The position numbers and the translations under genes were made by a program. Shown here in pieces: positions 14,801 through 24,584 of a stretch of DNA of 64,000 bases. Every line of letters begins with the position of its first letter. The first letter of the stretch is position 1. The notes beneath the pieces are model-generated. The model worked only from the letters and a program-made list of their open reading frames with translations. It was not told the origin of the DNA and did no database searches. Source of the DNA: Otis tarda (taxonomy: Eukaryota > Chordata > Aves > Otidiformes > Otididae); contig CM048552.1 of assembly GCA_026413225.1 (NCBI GenBank), positions 162,576,053 through 162,640,052 of the forward strand. The letters are read 5' to 3'.

Positions 14801-16382
14801 ATAGATTCGATAGCAAGTGAGTATATTTAACATTAAGCTTCCTTGAGACTACTACAAAGTGCTATCTTTTTTGACATTAAGCACCATGATTAGTCCAAAA
14901 ATAGTTTTCTTTAGAAGTAATCTGTTAGTATTTGTGTTAACATTAACATGTTAAAATGAAGGGCAGTTAGATTTATTATTAGTAAATGAAAATACTGCTA
15001 AATGTGCACATTAATTTTAAATATTCTGTAACATAATTATATAAAAGGAAATTCAGTTTTAATATGTCAGATAGTGTTATCATCTTGCAGGCAGCCCTCC
15101 AAGGTTAATAATGTCAGGAAATATAAAGTGGTTTTGGCTATAAGATTAGACTTCTTATTTGGAAAAGGGCTTTAAATTTCATTTCAGAAGTAGATTTCAT
15201 GCCCTATGAAATTTAAACTGTGACATTTAGAAAACATTCACTTTATTATAAGGTAGTCAAAAAAAATACAGCGTACATAATTCTTGTTCAGTCCATCAGG
15301 ACTGCCTTTGGAATGACGGAATTTTTTTGCAGGTAAAAAATTTACTGCATAATCGATGACACCAACTGTTCATTCTCAGGAGACAGGTAGTTAGGCAAAA
15401 ATAATTACTTTCTTAACTGTGTTCACTGGAGTTCAAAAACAAAACATTAAAATGCATTTGAAACTTTTTTTTTTATATTTAATGACACTTTTTCCTAAAA
15501 AGGATTAACTTCCAGATAGAAATTCCAGAAATATTTCATAAAATTATACAGCTAAAGCTGGTAACTCTTTCTGTATTAATTTTTAAGATTGATTCAACTT
15601 GGATAGATAATGCTGTGATCCCACACGATCTTTTCAGGAAGTATGTGTTGTCTTATACAAGAAGGATGTGTACTTACACTTTTGCTTCAGGTTTATCTTT
15701 TGATGACAGCTTTCAACAGAAAAAAAAATAATAAAAAAAGTTTATCATTTGATATTTGTTACTGCTCCGAAGATTATTTTCCATAACCTTTAAACAGGTA
15801 TGTGCTGAAATACATTCTGATTTATTATCAGACTAAATCCACAGCCATGAACTGGTTTATTTGTAAAGTTCAGGTTGGGGCCATAGATTTTTTTAAATTA
15901 TTCTTTGGTCCCTGGAGCTGGGAACCCAAGACTGCAGGGCATGGAGAGCTCACCCCTACTACAGTCTAGAAGTACTGAGACCAGAAGTGAACGAGATAAC
16001 ATTTGTAGGAGAGACACATGTCATCAGGCAAAATATTACCAATGGAACTGATGTATTAATGATATTTTTAAGGAAGTGTAGAATACAGAATGCAACTATA
16101 TCTGTATGAGGCTGGTTACAAGTTCTTAGAAAAGAAGAATAACTGTAAAAGATGTAGAGAAGGATTGCAAAAATGGTGTAGGAAAATGAAGAGTCTGTCT
16201 AAGAAGCAGTAATTCAAAGAACATATCTTGTTTAGTGGAGATTGAAAAGAAGACTGACTGTTATTTATGTATATCTAAGGCATACCAGGGAGGGGGAAAA
16301 TCTACTTAAACAGTGGCTCAGAAACAAGGTTGAAAATTGTCATTTAATATGTTTAGAGTGGAGATAGGAAGATTCTAATTAT
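8879..16382. other. AT-rich sequence, no gene recognised
   Basis: Long unique-looking stretch with no recognisable coding exon, RNA gene or dated transposon. It contains an 18-T run at 12881-12898 and many shorter A/T runs. Open frames of 60-100 codons occur on both strands but look like chance. Confidence 0.5.
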
Positions 16383-16820
16383 GAGATGGTAAGAGGGCTG
16401 GAGCACTTCTCCTATGAGGACAGAATGAGAGAGCTGGGGCTGTTCAGCCTGGAGAAGAGGAGGCTTCGGGAAAACTTTATAGCGGTCGTCCAGTACCTCA
16501 AGGGGGCCTACAGGAAAGATGGGGAGAGACTGTTCAGTAGGACCTGTTGTGACAGAATGAGGGGTAACGGTTTTAAAACAGAGGGAGGTAGATTCAAATT
16601 AGATATTAGGAAAAAAATTTTTACACTGGAGGTTGTAGAGCACTGGAACAGGTTGCCCAGAGAGGTGGTGGATGCCCCATCCCTGGAAACATTCAAGGCC
16701 AGGTTGGATGAGGCTCTGAGCAACCTGATGTAGTTGGAGATGTCCCTGCTCCTTGCAGGGAGGTTGGACTAGATGATCTTTGAAGGTCCCTTCCAACCCT
16801 AACCATTCTATGATTCTATG
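16383..16820 (+). mobile_element. CR1 LINE, 5'-truncated 3' end
   Basis: A 5'-truncated CR1 retrotransposon copy. It keeps the last ~115 codons of the CR1 ORF2 (endonuclease/reverse-transcriptase protein), open from 16386 to the stop at 16731-16733. The ORF includes the strings [20 protein letters not shown] and [20 protein letters not shown], which recur in the CR1 copies at 23.8 and 43.7 kb. After the stop come the short 3' UTR (ctccttgcagggaggttgga, then ctagatgatc) and two units of the terminal attctatg tandem. The protein fragment lacks all RT catalytic motifs, so it is a dead remnant. 5' truncation reflects incomplete target-primed reverse transcription, the usual fate of CR1 copies. 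No target duplication is seen, as is normal for CR1. Confidence 0.95.
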
Positions 16821-18732
16821 AGAAGAGAAGAGTGAAGTCCTAGAACAGCCTTCAGCTAATAGTACTAGGACTAAGCAGCTTGACTACTTTTAAGAGGATC
16901 TTGGCAAATTAACAATTGGACTTTATGATTTCAATACTGGGGCACAGGAAGTCACTTCCTTCAAGGCTGGCTCAAAGGGTAAAAGTGGTAGAAAAGTGCT
17001 TAGTTTTGAATAAAGGTAAGATTGGCAAAAAAGAAATGTATGATATGAAACATGGCAATAATATTTTCCTATTAAAGATGGCAAGCATGAAATGTCTCAT
17101 AAGAATTAAGGAAGCTAATGGGGGAGATAAGCAAAAAAGGATTGTCACTTACCCTTGAAAACAAGCAAGTGAAGCCTTCTAGCCCAGTGCTCAGAACCTC
17201 TATAGGCACATCTTGCTATTAGTTGTTTCATAAGAAACAGACTTGAGTGTTAAGAATACTGAAGCAAAAGTGTTTTAGTTAATTGTACTGCCATAGCCCG
17301 TCTCTGCAGAAGTGGACACCCGCCTCCAGCAAAATTATCACCAGTCCTCTGTGTAAACGGAGATCAGTGGAGGAGATGAGACAAGATGCAGAGACAGAAA
17401 ATTAGTTCAGCGGGCTATCTTCAAGAACCATTGCTAAAAAAGAGATTTGTTGGAAAGAGGAAAGAGACTAATTTGCCACTATTCAGGTACCCTGGCTGTT
17501 CTTCACCTAGAGGTCAGTAGTAACAGCAGCCGTTCCTTACATTCCTTGGTTGCCCTGTTAACAATACATTTTGTCAAGCATGTAGAAGCAATGCAGCTGT
17601 GACCTGTGATTCATTAGTATTGTAGTTGTATAAATATATATGAATCATACTGCTTCACTTAGCATCAGCCAGCAACTAAACCATTAATTTCATCAATCAA
17701 CAACTGTGCCTCACGGACTGGTTAAAATTAATGTTAAGGAAATGGTGTATAACAGCATGTATAAGCCCTGATGGATGTTATGGTTCTCACTAGGCTTTGT
17801 GTTTTTTAAAGAAACTGCCTATACCTCAAAGAACTTTTTGATACAAATAAGAAAAAAAAATGGAAGACTAGGTATCTTCATCTTAAAGAGAAAGTTCAAG
17901 ACCCTGAGCCAGTAAAGAAGATAGATTTTCAGCTGCGTCCTTCCCAGCCTTTTGGTAGAAGTGTTATAAAAAGCAGATTGCAGTGTCAGCCAATAAAAAT
18001 ATGAAGATAAAGGTATGTTTGAAATAATCTTTCTCTCTTAGATACCTAGCTACCACTGAGTTAAGAGCCATGTGAGACTGGATTCAGGTCTGGAACTGTT
18101 TGTTGCACTCAAGAACATATTTCTTCTAATCTCAGTAATAACTTCAGTGTCCTCTTTTAAGACCAGTTTCTGACAGTATTCTTACTTGGCTTTTTAATAA
18201 TAGTCCAGATTACTTAATTTGGCCAGAAATTTGGAGAAGGTGAGAACTGCAGAGTTGAATTCAGTGCTGTCCTTAGTATGAAAGGATTTGAATTACACAT
18301 CTTCCCTGATAGTGTGTTCAGTAATAGATTGTAAATTAGTATGGATAGAGCCACCTTTCAGCTCTTCAGTTGAGCTGAAACATTGTGTAAAACAGAATTC
18401 AAGGCTGGTTAGCCCAAGAAGGCGAAGATGAGAGGAGAAAGCAAGCGAGAATGAGGACAAAGTAACAAGTTCATTGAATAAAATACAGAAAGAGGAATGT
18501 AGTGCATTATCTGGCTACGGAAATTGCAGATCAAATGGGGGCAAATTGCCATGCTGGTTTCTCTTGGTAGTTTAGGAGGAAGGTTTAGGATTGTTGAGGA
18601 ACTTACAATTTATTTCCTGTATGGAAACGACCCTGTGTAATTTTGATAGAATCAGTTCAATGGAGCATGGTTGTCCTCTCACATTCCCAAAGGAGGAAGG
18701 AATGTCCTGACAACTTTCTGAGTTTTCTTCAG
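16821..18732. other. no gene recognised
   Basis: Unique-looking AT-rich sequence between two CR1 copies. No coding exon, RNA gene or transposon end was recognised. Confidence 0.5.
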
Positions 18733-19007
18733 ATTATAGAATAAAATCATAGAATAGAATCATAGAACAGTTTGGGTCAGAAGGGACCTTTAAAGGTCAT
18801 ATAGTCCAACACCCCCTGCAAGAAGCAGGGACATCTTCAACTAGATCACACTGCTCAGAGCCCCGTCCAACCAGGCCTTGAATGTTTCCAGGGATGGGGC
18901 ATCCACCACCTCTTTGGGCAACCTGTTCCAGTATTCTACCACCCTCATTGTAAAAGGTTTTTTCCTAATGTCTAAATTGAATCTACCTCCCTCTATTTTA
19001 AAACCAT
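18733..19007 (-). mobile_element. CR1 LINE 3' end, minus strand
   Basis: Reverse complement of the CR1 3' end. From left to right it shows a degenerate tail of catagaat units, the 3' UTR (tccaacaccccctgcaagaa) and the complement of the ORF2 C-terminus, including gcatccaccacctctttggg and gcaacctgttccagt. It stops at aaaccat (19001-19007), where it abuts an LTR of family 1 with no intervening DNA. The copy is about 275 bp with no intact reading frame of note. The tail is more decayed than in the 44.1 kb copy, which suggests an older insertion (inference). Confidence 0.93.
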
Positions 19008-19859
19008 AAAGTTACCATTACAGGCAAAATAGACTCAGCTTGGAGAAAACTATTCGTTTATTATTAAAACCAAAGCAGGATAACGAGAAAGAGAACAAGA
19101 TAACCTCCCCCCACCCCTCCCTCTTCAAGGTCTTAACGTTATCTCTACCTCCTTCCCCCCCTCCAAGCAGCACAGGTGGAAAGAGAGAATAGGGGTTATG
19201 GTCAGTTCATCACATGTCGCTTCTTCCTCCTCGGGGGAAGAACTCGTCACATTCCTCCCCTGCTGCAGCGTGGGGTCCCTCCCACAGGCTGCGGTCCTTT
19301 GTGAACTGCTTCATGGGTTATTTTTCCATGGGGTGCAGTTCCTCCACAATGGCTGCCTCAGTGGGCCCTTCATGGGCCACAGCCTCCTTCAGGAATCTGT
19401 GTGTGGGGCTTGGTGTGGGGTCCTCCATGGGCTGCAGGTGGATCTCTGCTCCTCCATGGGCCTCCACAGGCTGCAGCGGGACAGCCTGCTTCACCATGGG
19501 CTGCACCACGGGCTGCAGGGGAATCTCTGCCAGGAGTAGCATCACTCCTCCCCCTCCTTCTTCACAGACCTTGGCGTCTGCAGCCGTTCCTCTCACAAGA
19601 AATTCTTCACAATCAGATCTGGCAGATGCCTCTCAGATTCTCTTCACATCTCATCTCCTCTCCACTTCTTGTGGCTGGGCTGGGCCGAGGTGGGCAGAGG
19701 CGTTATCATGGAACTTCCTGCTACCAATTGGCTTGGCCCTGGACAGCAGCGGGTCTGCCCTAGGCCTGGCCGAGTCCACTGAACAAAGGGGAGCAACTTC
19801 TAGCAGCTTCTTAAAGAAGCTGCCACCATAGCCCCCTCTCGCTAAATAAAACCAGAACA
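19008..19859 (-). mobile_element. family-1 retroviral LTR, 3'-truncated, minus strand
   Basis: Solo LTR remnant in reverse orientation. Its 5' terminus (complement tgttctggttttatttag) is at 19859. The body aligns throughout with the complete copy at 21375-22490. It lacks the last ~120 nt of that copy, cut at 19008 where a CR1 abuts. It also lacks an internal block of about 150 bp that holds the tatttaag TATA-like element of the sister copies, so the promoter core is probably gone. A polyadenylation signal AATAAA (complement) remains at 19057-19062. A near-perfect palindrome with 10-bp arms (gcagcttctt / aagaagctgc) lies at 19803-19823 near the U3 tip. Long plus-strand open frames here (for example 19214-19831) are antisense readings of this GC-rich LTR, not host genes. 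Confidence 0.88.
19057..19062 (-). promoter_or_regulatory. LTR polyadenylation signal AATAAA
   Basis: The plus strand reads tttatt, giving AATAAA on the LTR strand. It sits at the place equivalent to 21547-21552 in the complete family-1 LTR, just before the conserved string tagttttcccc(a/c)aag. Assignment rests on conserved position, not on expression data. Confidence 0.5.
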
Positions 19860-20015
19860 TCACTAAATTGAAACATTTTGCCTCTCTTGTTTTTGTCTTG
19901 TCACCATTTCAGGTCTCTTAGTTGGTTTTATTTTTTGATAAGCATTGTATCTTTAGTAAGTTTAATATAGTAGTTATAATTGAGAATATTCAGACTAGAT
20001 ATCTTATGCACAGAG

Positions 20016-20335
20016 TGTTCTGGTCTTATTTAGTGAGTGGGGGCTATGGTGGCAACTTCTGTAAGAAGCTGCTAGAAGTTGTTCCCATTTATCCAGTGGA
20101 CTCAGCCGGGCCTAGGGTGGACCGCTGCTGGCCAAGGCCAAGCCAACCAGTTCCCTGATAATTCTTCTGTGCAACTTGGCCCAGCCCAGCTGCGATAATG
20201 TATTTAAGAAGGGGAAAAACAGAAAAAAAAAAAGAGGTAGAAGATGTGAAGACATTAAGCGGTGGCAGAGGAGGGGAGGTGCGAGCCTTGTGGGCCTTGG
20301 GGCCCTTACCCTCTGGCCTCCCGCCAGGCGGCAGT
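20016..20335 (+). mobile_element. family-1 retroviral LTR, 5' part only
   Basis: Begins tgttctggtcttatttagtg and follows the family-1 U3 through the conserved strings tagaagttgttccca and ggactcagccgggcctaggg. It continues past a TATA-like tatttaag (20201-20208) to ggcctcccgccaggcgg. Homology to the complete copy then stops near 20335. The 3' half, including the polyadenylation signal, is missing. Its 5' end faces the 5' end of the minus-strand copy at 19859 across a 156-bp spacer, forming a head-to-head inverted pair. Compared with the 21.4 kb copy it carries an extra caacttggcccagcccagct just before the TATA-like box, so the two differ in promoter-proximal layout. Confidence 0.85.
20201..20207 (+). 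promoter_or_regulatory. LTR TATA-like box (tatttaa)
   Basis: The AT-rich hexamer core lies in a GC-rich U3. It is conserved as the complement at 22310-22316 in the complete family-1 LTR and absent from the 19.0-19.9 kb copy. Assigned by position and composition only. Confidence 0.4.
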
Positions 20336-21369
20336 CTATGGACTTGCTATGGACCTCATATCTACTACAGAAGAAGCCAGCTAAAGCATAAAGCGCAAGA
20401 ACAATTTCACGTCTTCAGTTGGAGAGTGATTAATTTCATTTAAAATAAGAAGAATTTAAACAAATATTCTGTTTATGAGTATAGAATAACACAGAACGAG
20501 TATAGAATAATACAGAACTACTTGCGTGTTCTACATGCTGACTTGGAAAAAAAAGGACAAAGAGATATGTCACAACAGATATAACAAATCCAGCCCCTAT
20601 GTCACAGATATCCTGGAGTTTTCTGTTCAAAATACCTGCCTTGCAGACAACATTTTTTTTTTTTTTCAGCAATATAGTCTCTTAGTACTAGCTGAGGTTT
20701 CTGTTGCTTTTTTTTTGGTCTATTTATTTCTGTCTCATTTTATTATGTTTTAACTTTTGACAGAAGACAATCACTGTCCTTATCACTTTGGGAAATGAAT
20801 TCTTTTTAAGCATAGATTAAAAAAATACTGGTAAAACCCAATGTTATGTACATATGACTGAAGTGAACAAAAGTAATTTTTTTCATCTAGACTTTTTAAA
20901 GAGATCAAATGAGTCTGCATATGCATGTAATACTGTACGGGCCTATTCTCTGTATCATTTCTTTAAGATGTTACACCCCTGTTATACACAAAATGGCAGC
21001 TGTATCTTTTAAAAGTAGATTCCTCTAAACGTGGTGCATCGGAAGGCAGGAGCATGTATGTATGTATCTGTACACTATTATCTTGGTTTATTCCTTTGTA
21101 ATAGTGCATACATGTTTGTTCAAAAATGATTGTAAATACTTTGGAAACATTTTGTATTTAATAAGTCTTCTCCATAACTTTCCAGTACATAATAGCCCTG
21201 ACTAAGGTTCGGAGTAATTTTGACTGTTTTCAGAATTTTGCCACCACTAGAATAGACCAATCTCACATTTTTTTTTTCCCTACGCAGACTTTTCTCTTAA
21301 CTGTCTGAACAGTTATTATAGCAGCCTATAGAGTTCTTAACTTACCCTCTTACTTTTCCTTTCCAGTAA
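20336..21369. other. AT-rich spacer with a 21-bp tandem duplication
   Basis: No gene recognised. A 21-bp unit starting gagtatagaata is repeated twice in tandem at 20477-20497 and 20498-20518 with one mismatch. Runs of T occur at about 20650-20666. Confidence 0.55.
20477..20518. repeat. 21-bp tandem duplication
   Basis: Two adjacent copies of gagtatagaataacacagaa+c, differing only by c to t at unit position 14. Confidence 0.85.
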
Positions 21370-21374
21370 GCTCT
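21370..21374. repeat. target-site duplication gctct (left)
   Basis: gctct immediately precedes the LTR terminus tgtcgtag and recurs exactly at 22491-22495 after the other terminus. Confidence 0.8.
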
Positions 21375-21546
21375 TGTCGTAGTTCAGGCCAAATTGGGAC
21401 CAGACTACGCAGTCTCTCTCTCTCTCCCCCACCCTCTGAGAGAATAGGGGGAGATGATAAAAGGAAAAACGTCTCGAGGTTTGAGATAAGGATCCTTAAA
21501 GTTACTGTCACGGGCAAAACAGACTCGACTTGGGGAAAACTATTCA

Positions 21547-21552
21547 TTTATT
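21547..21552 (-). promoter_or_regulatory. LTR polyadenylation signal AATAAA
   Basis: The complement of tttatt, near the start of the R/U5-like part of the LTR. It is conserved in the 19.0 kb copy and degenerate (aataac) in the 34.8 kb copy. Confidence 0.5.
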
Positions 21553-22309
21553 ACTACAAACAGCAGGATGAGACAGAGAACAAGATAACCTCCCCCCATC
21601 CCTCCCTCTTCCCAAGCTTAACATTATCTCTACTACCTTCCCCGCCCCGAGCGGCACAGGGGGGAAGAGGGAATGGGGGTTGCGGTCAGTTCATCACACG
21701 TTGTTTCACGCTGCTACTTCGTCGTCGGGGGAAGAACTCCTCGCATTCCTCCCCTGCTCCTTCAGTGTGGAGTCCCTCCCACGGGCCACAGTCCTTCGTG
21801 AAACTGCTCCAGCAGTGACCGTGGGTCATCTCTTCCATGGAGTGCAGTCCCTCCAGAATGGCTACCTCAGCGGGCCCTCCACGGGCCACAGCCGCCTTCA
21901 GGCATCCACCTCCCCCGGTACTTGCTGCAGGTGGATCTCTGCCCCTCCGTGGACCTCCATGGGCTGCAGCGGGACAACCTGCTCCACCATGGTCGTCACC
22001 ACAGGCTGCAGGGGAATCTTAGCCAGGAGCTGCATTACTCCTCCCGCTCCTTCTTCACTGACCTTGGCGTCTGCAGCTGTTCCTCACAACAGGCTGGCGG
22101 ATGCCTCTCAGGATCCTTTTTACATCTTATTCACTTCTCATCTCCTCTCCACTTCTTGCAGCCAGGCCGGGCCGAGTTGGGCCCAGTTGGCTACCCGGGG
22201 GGAGGCCAGAGGGTGAGGCCTGCAAGGCCCACAAGGCTCGCGCCTCCCCCTCTCTGCCCCTGCTCAGCTGCTTCACATCTTCTCTCTTTTTTTTCCTGTT
22301 TTTGACTTC

Positions 22310-22316
22310 TTAAATA
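22310..22316 (-). promoter_or_regulatory. LTR TATA-like box (tatttaa)
   Basis: The plus strand reads ttaaata; on the LTR strand the context is acgtatttaagaag. It is about 175 bp from the U3 start and shared with the 20.0 kb copy. Confidence 0.4.
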
Positions 22317-22490
22317 CGTTATCGCAGAGCCGTTATCACGGGACATTCTGCTACCAATTGGCTCAGCCTTGGCCAGCAGCAGGTCTGCCCTAGGCTTGGT
22401 CGAGTCCACTGAACAAAGGGGAGCGACTTCTAGTAGTTTCCTACGGAAGCTGCCACCTTAGGCCCTCCCTTACTAAACAAAATCAGAACA

Positions 22491-22495
22491 GCTCT
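22491..22495. repeat. target-site duplication gctct (right)
   Basis: Exact match to 21370-21374, directly after the LTR terminus cagaaca. Confidence 0.8.
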
Positions 22496-23343
22496 ATTCA
22501 GAGATAACTAGAAATAAGAATAGCACTTATAATTCAGTCTCTTTTAGAAGAGCATTTCATTAATTTCTCTTTATTTCTCTCTACTTATGTAGTTTGTGCA
22601 CTCTGCTACTTTGCACTCTACTCTTGTTTACTTTATTCCTCCTCTGAAGGATTACTCTGAAGGCTTTGGAGATTTCTTGTATCTCCAGTGTGATGCAAGG
22701 CCACTTAGTATGCATTCCCTTTCCTTGTTCTTGGTTGTTTGTTTTTTTTTTTTAATCTTGCTTTTTTAATACATATAAGCCACTTATCTGAAAAGTTTGA
22801 ATGTATTTTGTCTGAACATAATACGTGCTCAGTTATATCTTCCTTATACTCTGAAGAAAAAATAAAGAGAAATAATCTAGTTTAAAAAGGAAAGAATGAA
22901 AAACAGTCTATCTCTATGTATAGCAGAAACAGCATGTTTAAAACAATCTGAAAAAAGTAAAATTGCAATTGTGATGTTTTAACCTGAAACTCTTAAATTC
23001 TGTTGGAATCAAAGTGAGAAGGTCTATTACTAAGGCATTTAAAGTTCTGCAGTTGTTACTGTTTTATTTTACAGACTTTGTAGAAATGGCACGGAAATTA
23101 TTAGCATTTACACATATCCCAGGTTATTCTTTGCTAGCAATGAATCTAAATTACAGCTTAGTTCCAGTTTAGGTAAAATTTGGTAGGAGAGATAGAAGAG
23201 GAACCAGCTGGAGGAACCACCTCTCGTAAAAATACTTTAACAAATCCACATTAGTTGTATTACATCAAGTATAATTTTGAACTCTTGCTCCTTTTCCACA
23301 TTAGCATTGATTTAAATGCCTTCTGCTGCAGTTTTCTTCTTAG
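22496..23343. other. no gene recognised
   Basis: AT-rich spacer between two solo LTRs, with no recognisable gene, RNA or transposon end. Confidence 0.5.
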
Positions 23344-23348
23344 AATGT
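23344..23348. repeat. target-site duplication aatgt (left)
   Basis: aatgt precedes the family-2 LTR start and recurs exactly at 24580-24584. Confidence 0.7.
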
Positions 23349-23583
23349 TTCCCTGGGTTCAGCAGGGATGGAATTAATTTTCCTTGCAGTAGCCAATGTG
23401 TTTTGGATTTCAGATGTGAAGAAGGTTGATAAACACACTGATGATATGAGTTATTGCTAATGAGACCAAAGACGCTGTCTGGCTTTCCAGGTCTCATGTG
23501 CAGGAAGCTGGAAGGGGTATAGCCAGAATAATTGACCCAAACTGGACAAAGAGAGTATTCCGTGCCATAAACATCATGCTCAG

Positions 23584-23590
23584 TATATAA
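23584..23590 (+). promoter_or_regulatory. LTR TATA box (tatataa)
   Basis: In the context gctcagtatataagtggggg, preceded about 20 bp upstream by ataaacatcatgct, a decayed version of the CRE-like tgatgtcat seen in sister LTRs. Together they mark the U3 promoter and show that transcription would run on the plus strand in this copy. Confidence 0.55.
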
Positions 23591-23777
23591 GTGGGGGTTG
23601 CCCGGGGGCTGGGAGGGCATCCCTTGCTTTCTCCCTTTCACTCCTTTGCTTGCTGCTCAGTTTCATTTCCATGATTGCTGCTTGGTACAGGCTATATTGA
23701 TCATTGGGACATCGAGTGGTGAGAAATCAAGCATTGTTCATTTAGTATATATTATTATCCTTATATTCTGTTATTAT

Positions 23778-24437
23778 GAAGCTCAACATGAGCTAGTAAT
23801 GTGTGCTTGCAGACCAGAAAGCCAACCGCATCCTGGGCTGCATCAAAAGAAACATGGCCAGCAGGTGCAGGGAGGTGATTCTTCCCCTCTACTCTGCTCT
23901 CATGAGACCCCACCTGAAGTATTGCATCCAGCTCTGGAGCCCCTAACGTAAGAAGGACATGGACCAGTTGGAGAGGGTCGAGAGGAGGGCCACAAAGATG
24001 ATAAAAGGGCTGGAGCACCTTTCCTATGAGGACAGGCTGAGAGAGTTGGGGCCGTTCAGCCTGGAGAAGAGAAGGCTCTGGGGAGACCTTATAGCGGCCC
24101 TGCAGTACCTCAAGGGGGCCTACAGGAAAGATGGAGAAAAACTCTTCACTAGGGCGTGTTGCAAAAGGACAAAGCGTAATGGTTTTAAAATAGAGGAGGT
24201 AGATTCAGATTAGATATTAGGAAAAAATTTTTTACGCTGAAGGTGGTAGAACAGTGGAACAGGTTGCCCAGAGACGTGGTTGATGCCCCATCCCTGGAAA
24301 CACTCAAGGCCAGGTTGGATGGGGCTCTGAGCAACCTGATCTGGTTGGAGATGTCCCTGGTCCTTGCAGGGGGCTTGGACTACATGACGTTTAAGGTCTC
24401 TTCCAACCCTAGCTATTCTATGATTCTATGATTCTAT
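23778..24437 (+). mobile_element. CR1 LINE, 5'-truncated, inserted in an LTR
   Basis: Starts with gaagctcaacatgagct, matching the CR1 ORF2 at 43481 and following, and ends with about three attctatg units. The reading frame is broken. An in-frame taa falls where the 43.6 kb copy reads cccccaacacaag (here ccctaacgtaag, about 23941-23950), and a frame change occurs near 24206 in the eggrf-equivalent stretch. Translation otherwise matches the CR1 C-terminus: MDQLERVERRATKMIKGLEH, then [20 protein letters not shown]. It lies wholly inside a family-2 LTR, so it is younger than that LTR. Dead copy with no RT motifs. Confidence 0.94.
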
Positions 24438-24579
24438 TCTAATTTTCCTTTGCTGTTCTAGCAAACTGTCTTCATCTCAACCCATGAGTTTTCCTTTCTT
24501 CCTAATTCTCTCCTCCATCTCACTGAGGAGGGGCAAGATGAGCAAGAAATTGTTTGGTGACTAGGGCTAAACCACAATA

Positions 24580-24584
24580 AATGT
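24580..24584. repeat. target-site duplication aatgt (right)
   Basis: Exact repeat of 23344-23348, directly after the LTR end accacaata. Confidence 0.7.

Larger units (their letters stand above)
21375..22490 (-). mobile_element. complete family-1 solo LTR (1116 bp), minus strand
   Basis: A full-length solitary LTR bounded by TG...CA and an exact 5-bp duplication gctct (21370-21374 / 22491-22495). On the minus strand it begins tgttctgattttgtttag at 22490 and ends at 21375. It has a TATA-like tatttaa (complement at 22310-22316) and an AATAAA signal (complement at 21547-21552). Its middle, about 21770-22020, is GC-rich and built of degenerate repeats around ctgcagcccatggag. No proviral interior is present, so LTR-LTR recombination probably removed it. 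The 5-bp duplication fits ERVL-like integration (inference). Plus-strand open frames such as 21680-22216 are antisense to the LTR and not treated as genes. Confidence 0.93.
23349..24579 (+). mobile_element. family-2 solo LTR split by a CR1 insertion
   Basis: The left LTR part (23349-23777) starts ttccctgggttcagc, aligning without gaps to the family start tgtcctggtttcagc, and contains the family strings gttaattttc-like, tggatttcag and aactggacaaagagagtatt. It has a TATA box, tatataa, at 23584-23590. The right part (about 24438-24579) resumes with ttttcctttgctgttctagc, then tctcaacccatgagttttcc, and ends ggctaaaccacaata. A CR1 of about 660 bp (23778-24437) sits between them. An exact 5-bp duplication aatgt flanks the whole, which confirms the two parts are one insertion. 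LTR length without the CR1 is about 570 bp, close to the 531-bp copy at 27.7 kb. No proviral interior is present. Confidence 0.9.

Noticed and set aside
19214..19831. 205-codon plus-strand open frame
   Set aside because: It lies wholly in a reverse-oriented family-1 LTR, is GC-rich and low in stops, and has no similarity to a known protein. Treated as an antisense reading of the LTR.
23312..23641. 109-codon minus-strand open frame
   Set aside because: Runs antisense through the U3 of a family-2 LTR; no protein similarity.
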